DNA of 44,647 bases from Bryobacterales bacterium (lineage in GTDB: Bacteria; Acidobacteriota; Terriglobia; Bryobacterales; Bryobacteraceae): the NCBI GenBank assembly GCA_027452065.1, contig DAIDHC010000102.1, forward strand, positions 1-44,647, in the 5' to 3' direction. Positions 9,774 to 17,947 of this stretch are shown here, piece by piece (the first letter of the stretch is position 1; every line of letters starts with the position of its first letter). A program made the position numbers and the translations under genes. The notes beneath the pieces are model-generated. The model had not been told where the DNA came from. It was given only the letters and a program-made list of their open reading frames with translations, and did not search any database.

Positions 9774-12700
9774 ATGCGAATTCATCGAGTTTTCATTCTC
9801 CTCGCGATCGCCGCGATCGCCGCCTCGGTTTCCTCCGCCGCCACTCTGCCTCAACTGCTCGATCTGCAAAGCACGTTTGAATTTCCCCCCACCGCGGTCG
9901 GGGCCACCACCAACAGCAACAATCCTCCGTCGGTTCAGAATCCGGAAGCCGCTAGTGTCGTGATCACGAGCGTCTCGGTGGCCGGGTCGAACGCCTCGGA
10001 CTTCTCCGCCTCGGCCGGCACCTGCCCGCTCAGCCCGTCGGCGCTGAGCGGCGGCCAGTATTGCTTCCTCAACCTCAGCTTTCATCCGTCGGCGGGCGGG
10101 TTGCGCACGGCGCGGGTCATTTTTCAAGTGGCCGGCGGCGCCACCCAGAGCCTGCTTCTGACCGGCCAGGGCACCGCCGCGCTGAAAGTGGTCACTCTCG
10201 GGACGGCCACCGTCACCTTTGGCGCTACGCCGCTTGGGTTGACTCAGCCGCCGTTCGCGAACGTCAATGTCAGATCCACGGGCGACAGTCCCGTTACTTT
10301 CACCTCGGTCGTAGTGAAGGGAACGGAAGCGGCGAGCTTTCCGGTAAGTATGGACACCTGCTCCGGGCAGACGGTGGCGCCTCAGAGCTTTTGCTCGTTC
10401 TCGATTTCATTCACCCCCGCAACCGCCGGCCTGCTCTCCGCCGCCGTTCAGATCAACGACAACACGCCTTCCGGCCACCAGATCGTGCCTGTCGACGGAC
10501 TCGCCATCGCGCCCGCCAGCCAAACCAGCGTAACGCCCGCCGATGTTGTATTCGCCGACACCGGCATGGGCGATTCAGGCCAGGTCCAGATCGGCATTCA
10601 GAACACGGGCAGCGACAGCGTCACCCTCGGCGCTCCGCAGGTGTCCGGCTCCAACGCCGGCGATTTCGGCGTCGTCGCCAACTCCTGCTCACCCACTCCC
10701 TTCACGCTGAAGGCGCAGACCAACTGCAGCATGACGCTCCAGTTTTCTCCCTCGGCGCTGGGCACGCGAATCGCGACGCTCACATTTCCGAACTCCGCCG
10801 CCCCCAATGGCAATACTGTTCTTCCCGCCCAGGGCTTCGGCGTGACTCCCTCGCTCCTCCTCGGCTTATTCGGCACCACAAATTGGGGTATCGTCCCCGT
10901 CGCGGTCGCGTTCACGACACAGTTGACGATTTCCAGTTCCGGCCCGGCCGTGGAGGGGAAACTCGCCCTCAGCGGGGCGAACGCCTCCGACTTCGCGCTT
11001 TCCACGACGTCTTGTAACATGCAGGCCAACTTCGGCCAGTGCTCTTTCAACCTGACATTTACCGCGGCCGCGGCCGGTCTCCGTACCGCGAACCTCACTC
11101 TCACCGACAGCCTCACCGGCCTCAGCCAGTCCTTCCCCCTTGCCGGCGACGCGTACTCGGGCTCGAGCCCGATCGACGCCCAGGGTCCGGTTCTCGGGTC
11201 CGTCGCCGTCGGCGCCGAATCGCCGGCGGTCTATGTGGCCATCCAGAACACGAGCGCTTCTTCGATCTCGATCTCCGGTGTTTCCCTCTCCGGGCCGAAT
11301 CAATCCGACTTCGCCATCTACTCGAACGAATGCTTCGCCGGCTGGTCCTTGGGCGCGGGTCAGCAGTGCTCTGTCGCCATCGACGTCACGCCCTCGGCTG
11401 TGGGCGCGCGCATCGGCATCCTCGACGTCTCCTACAACAACGGCGCCGGGATGGCGGCCGTGCCGCTGGTCGCCACCGGCGTTGCCAACTCGCGTCAGAT
11501 TTCGCTGCCGCCTCAACCGGTCACTTTCCCGGCGCAGGCGCTCGGTTCATCCTCGACGCAGACCGCCACCGTCTTATCGACAGGCAACGAAGCCGTGGCC
11601 ATCAGTTCCGTCTCCGTGGCGGGTGCGGCCGCCTCCGACTACGTCATCGTCGAAAATCAGTGCCCACAGGCGCCGGCAGTGCTTGCGCCTGGCGCCAATT
11701 GCCAGGTGACCCTGCAATTCACCCCTTCGGCCGCCGGCACGCGCGACGCGATCTTCCAGGTCGCCGACAATGCGACCGGCAGTCCGCAGAACACCGCCAT
11801 TTACGGCTTCGGCGGCGCGCCGGCGCCAGCCGCGAATCTGTGGAATTCAACTCCCTTCCCGTCCTCGCTGGTCCCCCTCGGTTCGAGCGTTCAGGCTGTT
11901 TACACCATGTACTCGGGCAGCACTCCGGTGGCTATTTCGCAGATTGCCGTCACCGGTCCGAACGCCGCCGATTTTTCCCAGAGCAACAACTGCCCGGCGA
12001 GCCTTCCGGCCAACTCTTCCTGTCTGATCTATGTTACCTTCCAGCCCACCGTCACCGGCCTCCGGCTGGCCGAATTGACGGTCACCGACAACGCCACCGG
12101 CAGCCCGCAGGCAGCGCCGCTCAGCGGCATCGGCGTCACGGATACGACCACCGTCGCCTTCTTACAGGGACCGGTCGACTTCGGCCAGACCGCCCTGGCC
12201 TACCCTTCGACCCAGTCGGTCGTGGTCACCAACTCGGGAAGCGAGAACGTCCTCATCACCGGCACGCAGATCGCCGGAATCAATTCCGCCGACTTCGGAA
12301 TCTCCTCCAATACCTGTCCGCTCAGTCCGGCTCCGCTTCTCCCGGGCCAATACTGCTTCATCGATCTCTCGTTCTCCCCCGCCGCCCTCGGCGTCCGTCT
12401 CGGGACACTGAAGCTGTCCGACAACGCCACCGGAAGCCCGCAGGCGATTACCCTGGTCGGCGTCGGCCTTCCCGACTATACGGCGTTGAATCTCACCATT
12501 TCTTCGGCGCCTTTCGGACCCACCACCGTTGGAACGACCACCTACGGCTTCAGCTTCGAGATCCGCAACGCCGGCACAGCCACGGTGACGATCACCGGAA
12601 TCCAGATGTCCGGCGCGGATCCGGCCGACTTCAACTTTCAGACCAACAGCTGCCTGGGAGGCTCGGTGTCCGGTCTGCCTCCCGGCGGCTACTGCAATCT

Positions 12701-12812
12701 CGATTTTTCCTTCACGCCCACGGCCACCGGCACGCGAACGGCGACGTTCACCGTCACCTCCAACGCCGGCAACGGGCCGCAGACCATCCAGCTCACCGGC
12801 ACCGGGCAGTAG
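9774..12812 (+). CDS. Secreted choice-of-anchor D / HYDIN-like Ig-repeat protein
   Basis: A protein of about 1012 residues starting with a clear signal peptide (MRIHRVFILLAIAAIAA, cleavage near SSAA). The rest is about nine repeats of roughly 100 residues. Each has the pattern '(V/I)TFG...LG, SV(S/T)V, G.NASDF, C...LAPG..C.....F.PSA.G.R.A.L...DNA.GSPQ...L.G.G', with paired cysteines probably bridging within each beta-sandwich. This is the choice-of-anchor D (ASH/HYDIN-related) family, abundant in soil Acidobacteriota and presumed extracellular. No enzyme domain and no clear C-terminal anchor are visible; the protein ends right after the last repeat (TIQLTGTGQ). The ATG at 9774 is chosen over an upstream GTG at 9726 because it directly begins the signal peptide. 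Function unknown, possibly adhesive or structural. Confidence 0.85.
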   Translation: MRIHRVFILLAIAAIAASVSSAATLPQLLDLQSTFEFPPTAVGATTNSNNPPSVQNPEAASVVITSVSVAGSNASDFSASAGTCPLSPSALSGGQYCFLNLSFHPSAGGLRTARVIFQVAGGATQSLLLTGQGTAALKVVTLGTATVTFGATPLGLTQPPFANVNVRSTGDSPVTFTSVVVKGTEAASFPVSMDTCSGQTVAPQSFCSFSISFTPATAGLLSAAVQINDNTPSGHQIVPVDGLAIAPASQTSVTPADVVFADTGMGDSGQVQIGIQNTGSDSVTLGAPQVSGSNAGDFGVVANSCSPTPFTLKAQTNCSMTLQFSPSALGTRIATLTFPNSAAPNGNTVLPAQGFGVTPSLLLGLFGTTNWGIVPVAVAFTTQLTISSSGPAVEGKLALSGANASDFALSTTSCNMQANFGQCSFNLTFTAAAAGLRTANLTLTDSLTGLSQSFPLAGDAYSGSSPIDAQGPVLGSVAVGAESPAVYVAIQNTSASSISISGVSLSGPNQSDFAIYSNECFAGWSLGAGQQCSVAIDVTPSAVGARIGILDVSYNNGAGMAAVPLVATGVANSRQISLPPQPVTFPAQALGSSSTQTATVLSTGNEAVAISSVSVAGAAASDYVIVENQCPQAPAVLAPGANCQVTLQFTPSAAGTRDAIFQVADNATGSPQNTAIYGFGGAPAPAANLWNSTPFPSSLVPLGSSVQAVYTMYSGSTPVAISQIAVTGPNAADFSQSNNCPASLPANSSCLIYVTFQPTVTGLRLAELTVTDNATGSPQAAPLSGIGVTDTTTVAFLQGPVDFGQTALAYPSTQSVVVTNSGSENVLITGTQIAGINSADFGISSNTCPLSPAPLLPGQYCFIDLSFSPAALGVRLGTLKLSDNATGSPQAITLVGVGLPDYTALNLTISSAPFGPTTVGTTTYGFSFEIRNAGTATVTITGIQMSGADPADFNFQTNSCLGGSVSGLPPGGYCNLDFSFTPTATGTRTATFTVTSNAGNGPQTIQLTGTGQ
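11763..12443 (+). repeat. Intragenic DNA repeats in the Ig-repeat gene
   Basis: Three near-identical segments of about 26 bases encode the DNATGSPQ signature at 11763-11789, 12085-12110 and 12418-12443. The last two differ at one base. They mark recent duplication or gene conversion between neighbouring repeat units. Confidence 0.7.
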
Positions 12813-12948
12813 CGGAAACACCTCTCACTCCGAGCGCGGCGCCGGCGCCTCGCCACGCTCGTCCCGCGCACGACGCTCGCCCGACGCCGCCGGCCCCGGC
12901 CCACTGGTGAGCGCGCGGCGGGGGAGTCGCGCTGCCGCCCGTCCGCGC

Positions 12949-13016
12949 CGCAGCGCCGCGGCGTTCCGTCGCGCTGCCGCGCTCAGTCGCCGCGCAGCGC
13001 CGCGGCATTCCGTCGC
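12949..13016. repeat. 24-base imperfect direct repeat
   Basis: The sequence CGCAGCGCCGCGGCGTTCCG continuing into TCGC at 12949-12972 recurs at 12993-13016 with a single base change, 44 bases apart. The copies lie between the Ig-repeat gene and the anti-sigma gene. Role unknown; it could be slippage in GC-rich DNA. Confidence 0.65.
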
Positions 13017-13047
13017 CCCGGGCGCGCCCGCTCGCCGCCGCGGCCGC

Positions 13048-13090
13048 CAAAAACACGAACGGCGCGGGCCAGGGGGCTGGCTCGCGCCGG
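13048..13090 (-). terminator. Rho-independent terminator of the MFS-sigma-anti-sigma operon
   Basis: Positions 13060-13089 form a 13-bp stem with one G-U pair and a GGGG/CCCC tetraloop. On the minus strand it is followed after a few bases by TTTTT (complement of 13049-13053). It lies about 30 bases past the anti-sigma stop codon, the right place for the end of that transcript. Confidence 0.75.
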
Positions 13091-13119
13091 GTTCGGGCTT
13101 GCGGGGAAATTGTGCGGCG

Positions 13120-13383
13120 TTACTGGGCCGGGGGGGCGTGGGGCTGGGCTTTGGCGGCCATTTTCTTTTCGAGCGCCTTCATCAGGCGGCTGTGGACATC
13201 GTGCGGGATCGCCTTCTCGGTGACGCCCTTGAAGACCCGGAGGGTCTTGCGCGTGGTGTCGACAATGACGAAGCAGTTGGGACATTCGTTCACATGCCGC
13301 TGCAGCTCGGCCCGCGTTTCGGCGGACACGCTTTCGTCGAGGAACTCGTTGAGCTCGTGCAGGAATTCCTTACATGTAAGCAA
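13120..13383 (-). CDS. Zinc-binding anti-sigma factor (zf-HC2 / ZAS type)
   Basis: An 87-residue protein with a cysteine near the N-terminus (LTCKEFLHELNEFLD) and the HVNECPNC motif (H-x3-C-x2-C), the zinc-binding signature of anti-sigma factors. Unlike many relatives it has no transmembrane segment, so it should be soluble; soluble ZAS proteins often respond to redox or thiol stress, which is only a suggestion here. The start is TTG at 13383 with GGGAG upstream, overlapping the last 14 bases of the sigma gene; no ATG or GTG is available in the right place. It would hold the sigma factor encoded immediately upstream. Transcription ends at the strong hairpin about 30 bases downstream. Confidence 0.82.
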   Translation of the reverse strand: MLTCKEFLHELNEFLDESVSAETRAELQRHVNECPNCFVIVDTTRKTLRVFKGVTEKAIPHDVHSRLMKALEKKMAAKAQPHAPPAQ

Positions 13384-14023
13384 AGACGTCGTCTCCCTTC
13401 CGCTTAAACAGGCGGGTGAGTTTTTCCCGGAGCTGAAGCCGGGCGCGCAGAAGGCGGCTTTTTACCGCGGGAATCGAGATTCCCAGGGCCTCGGCCGTCT
13501 CCTCTGTGCTCAATTCTTCGATGTCTCTCAAAACGAAAACGGTTCGAAAAGCAGGACGTAAGCCTTGGACGGCCTCGTCCAGGATATTCGCCAATTCTTC
13601 GCGGGAATACTTGCGTTCCGGGTCGTCGTCCCAGACGGCGATTTCGCGGATCACGGTATCCTCGCCGGTTTCGAGCGGCTCGTCGAGCGGGACGGTGCGG
13701 TCGGACTTGCGCTTGCGCAGCTTCATCAACGATTCGTTGACGGCGATGCGGACGATCCAGGTATAGAACTTCGACTGGCCCTGAAAATCGGGCAGGTGCT
13801 CGTAGGCTTTGAGGAAGGCGTCCTGCAGAACATCCTCGGCGTCTTCGTCGTTTTGGGTGATATGCTTTGCGAGGCGGAAAATCTTCCGCTCGTAATGGGT
13901 GACCAGCTCGTTGAACGCTTCGGCGTCGCCCTGGCGCGCGCGAGCCACGAAGACGGACTCGTCGAAAGCCCCGGCGGGCGGCGCGGGATCCATCGCTGCC
14001 ATTCCCCCATCGTAGCGCATCAT
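13370..14023 (-). CDS. ECF RNA polymerase sigma factor (RpoE-like)
   Basis: A 217-residue group-4 sigma factor. Region 2 is seen in AFNELVTHYERKIFRLA and DAEDVLQDAFLKAYEHL, with KFYTWIVRIAVNESLMKLRK closing it. Region 4 helix-turn-helix is FVLRDIEELSTEETAEAL then ISIPAVKSRLLRARLQLRE. The ATG at 14023 shares its A with the TAA of the upstream MFS gene (TAATG), and internal ATGs at 14020 and 14002 are possible starts. The stop is inside the anti-sigma gene, so three genes are chained by overlaps. It probably directs transcription of its own operon and of an unknown stress regulon. The frame stays open far upstream opposite the MFS gene, but that extension has no protein character. Confidence 0.93.
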   Translation of the reverse strand: MMRYDGGMAAMDPAPPAGAFDESVFVARARQGDAEAFNELVTHYERKIFRLAKHITQNDEDAEDVLQDAFLKAYEHLPDFQGQSKFYTWIVRIAVNESLMKLRKRKSDRTVPLDEPLETGEDTVIREIAVWDDDPERKYSREELANILDEAVQGLRPAFRTVFVLRDIEELSTEETAEALGISIPAVKSRLLRARLQLREKLTRLFKRKGDDVFAYM

Positions 14024-15282
14024 TACGCGTGGACCATGGCTTTGGGCAGAGGCCGCGGGGCGAGGGCGAAGGCGGCCAGGGCGAGGGTGAGGACGGCGAG
14101 GGAGAACGCGCAGACGCCCCACCAGCCGGCGGCGCGCCAGGCCCAGGCGCCGGCGAAGGAGCCGGTGCCGCCGCCGATGAAGTAGCACATCATATAAAAA
14201 CAGTTGAGGCGGCTGCGGGAGTCGTGGGCGAGGGCGTAGATGCGGGTCTGGTTGGCGACGTGGCCGGACTGGACGCCGAGGTCGAGCAGGAGGACGCCGG
14301 CGATGAGGCCGGCCATGGATTTGCCGGCGAGGCCGAGCAGGAGAAAGGCGAGCAGGGCGAGGGCGAGGGAAGCGAAGATGGCGCGGCGGGCGCCGTGGCG
14401 GTCGGTGAGGCGGCCGACCCAGGGAGCGCCGGCGGCGCCGGCCGCGCCGACGAGTCCGAACAGGCCGGCGACCTGGCTGCCGTAGTGGAAAGGCGGAGTG
14501 GCGAGGAGGAAAACGAGGGTGGTCCAGAAGGCGCTGAAGGCGCAGAAAAACAGGGCTCCGAGAAGCGCGGCCTCGCGAAGCTCGGGGTGTTCGCGGGCCA
14601 GTTGAAAGATGGAGCGGAGAAGGGTGGCGTAGGGGATGCGGGGCTTGGGGGCTTCGGCGGGGAGGCGGGCGCGGAGAAGGGCGGCGAGGGCGAGCATGAG
14701 GAGGGCGGCGATGGCATAGACGCCGCGCCAGCCGGCGTGGGCGCCGAGGATGCCGCTGAAAGTGCGGGCCAGAAGAACGCCGAACAGGATGCCGCTGAGC
14801 ACGGCGCCGACGACGCGGCCGCGGCGGCGGGCCGGGGCCAGTTGCGCGGCGTAGGGGACGACGAGGTGGACAGTGGCGCCGAGGAGGCCGACGGCGAAGA
14901 TGGAGGCGGCGAACCAGAGCGGGCCGGGGGCGGCGGCGGTGAGCAGGAGGGCGGCGGCGGCGGCGAAGGTAAGGCCGGCGATGAGGGTGCGGCGCTCGAG
15001 GGTGTCGCCGAGGGGAACCAGCAGCAGCATGCCGCAGGCGGTGCCGGCCTGGGAGATCATGGCCAGGGCGCCGGCCTGGGAAACCGTGAGGCCGAAGGCG
15101 CGGGCGATGTCGGCCAGCAGGGGCTGGGCGTAATAGATGTTGGCGACGATGACGGCAACGCTCAAGGCCATGAGGCGCACCAGCGAATCGGCGATGCCGG
15201 CCTGGGTTGAGCCTGGTGCTGAGCCGGGTGTTGAGCCGGGTGTTGAGCGGGTGGCGGAGGCGTGAGGCGGCGTCTGCGTCAA
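14023..15282 (-). CDS. Major facilitator superfamily transporter
   Basis: A 419-residue protein with about 12 hydrophobic helices. The N-terminal core (MALSVAVIVANIYYAQPLLA, then DIARAFGLTVSQAG) and the loop VPLGDTLERRTLI are typical of drug/metabolite-type MFS exporters. Substrate not predictable. The likely start is TTG at 15282 with no good ribosome-binding site; a later start is possible because the first 30 residues are a low-complexity S(T/A)PG repeat rather than conserved sequence. The stop codon overlaps the sigma-factor start, which is an unusual arrangement: the sigma gene is translated from a transporter transcript. It is divergent from thrS with 77 bases between start codons. Confidence 0.88.
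   Translation of the reverse strand: MTQTPPHASATRSTPGSTPGSAPGSTQAGIADSLVRLMALSVAVIVANIYYAQPLLADIARAFGLTVSQAGALAMISQAGTACGMLLLVPLGDTLERRTLIAGLTFAAAAALLLTAAAPGPLWFAASIFAVGLLGATVHLVVPYAAQLAPARRRGRVVGAVLSGILFGVLLARTFSGILGAHAGWRGVYAIAALLMLALAALLRARLPAEAPKPRIPYATLLRSIFQLAREHPELREAALLGALFFCAFSAFWTTLVFLLATPPFHYGSQVAGLFGLVGAAGAAGAPWVGRLTDRHGARRAIFASLALALLAFLLLGLAGKSMAGLIAGVLLLDLGVQSGHVANQTRIYALAHDSRSRLNCFYMMCYFIGGGTGSFAGAWAWRAAGWWGVCAFSLAVLTLALAAFALAPRPLPKAMVHA
15208..15255 (-). repeat. 12-bp tandem repeat in the MFS N-terminus
   Basis: Units of TGAGCCGGGTGT at 15220-15231 and 15232-15243 are identical, flanked by diverged units at 15208-15219 and 15244-15255. On the minus strand they encode the tetrapeptides STPG, STPG and SAPG before the first membrane helix. 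A multiple of three bases keeps the frame, so copy number could vary between strains. Confidence 0.75.
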
Positions 15283-15359
15283 TGGGTTTGGATGCGGCGG
15301 AGGGCGGAGGGGATTCGGGAGACTGAGGCGGGGCGGTCCTGATACTCTGAAAGTTATCC

Positions 15360-17296
<1,937 letters not shown>

Positions 17297-17300
<4 letters not shown>

Positions 17301-17914
17301 CGCCGGCGGATGCGGGCGGCGGCGAGAGCGAGGCAGCCGAGGGCGAGGGAGACGGCTGGTGCGGGCTCAGGCGTGGCGGTGGTGACGGGGGTGACGGTGA
17401 CGGAAGCGAAATCGGAGGTGAACACCTGCGGCGAGAGGTTTGCCTGGTCGATGGGGACGGTGAGGAAGGAGCCGGCGCCGGTGGGATCGGATGTGGCGTA
17501 GGGGAATAGGGCGCTGTTGAGCAGGAAGAATGAGAACGAATCGGGGATGCCGGTGGGCGCGACGTTGGTGGTGAAGCTGAGGGTGAAGGTGGCGGTGGCG
17601 CCGAAGGTGACGGGCTGAAGCAGTTCGTTGAGGAATTGCGAATCGTCGAGCGTTGCGGGGCCGGGAACGAGGCTGCCGGTGGCGCCTCCGCTGAGAGTGG
17701 CGGCGCCGAGCGCCGCGTCGGTCGAGAAGGAGCCGATGGTGACGGTGTTGTTCTCTACCGGAGTGCCGCCGAGGAAATCGAAGGCGAGATAGCCGGACTG
17801 GCCCTCAATGGGCGCGGTGTTCACCGAGACGTCGAACGAGAGGATGGAGCCGGCGCGGCCGGCGGCGGCAAACGCCAGACTGATTATCGCCACGAAAAGG
17901 GCCTTCGCCTTCAT
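17297..17914 (-). CDS. PEP-CTERM sorting-domain protein
   Basis: A 205-residue exported protein with signal peptide MKAKALFVAIISLAFAAAGRAG, a beta-rich middle and a C-terminal TPEPAPAVSLALGCLALAAA followed by RIRRR. That tail (Pro-Glu-Pro, hydrophobic helix, arginine cluster) is the PEP-CTERM signal recognised by exosortase in Gram-negative bacteria that make exopolysaccharide. The middle resembles NF038129-type PEP-CTERM proteins, but no function is known. A good ribosome-binding site (CAGGAGATACTAAC) precedes the ATG at 17914. It lies 33 bases downstream of the large lipase-like gene on the same strand, so they are probably cotranscribed. No exosortase gene is present in the window. Confidence 0.85.
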
Positions 17915-17947
17915 GTTAGTATCTCCTGTTGAATCCGTTCTGGTGAG

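Larger units (their letters stand above)
12813..13119. other. Intergenic stretch at the composition switch
   Basis: 307 bases between two convergent genes with no credible coding sequence. The left third is strongly C-rich on the plus strand (12841-12900: 33 C, 19 G by hand count), while sequence just to the right becomes G-rich. It contains a 24-base imperfect direct repeat and a terminator for the minus-strand sigma operon. It is very GC-rich, with no AT-rich unwinding element and no consensus DnaA box. It is where the strand composition of the whole window changes sign. Confidence 0.6.

Noticed and set aside
15350..15358. TTATCCATG near the thrS start as a DnaA box
   Set aside because: Seven of nine matches only, single copy, and explained by the start codon context; no cluster of boxes is present.
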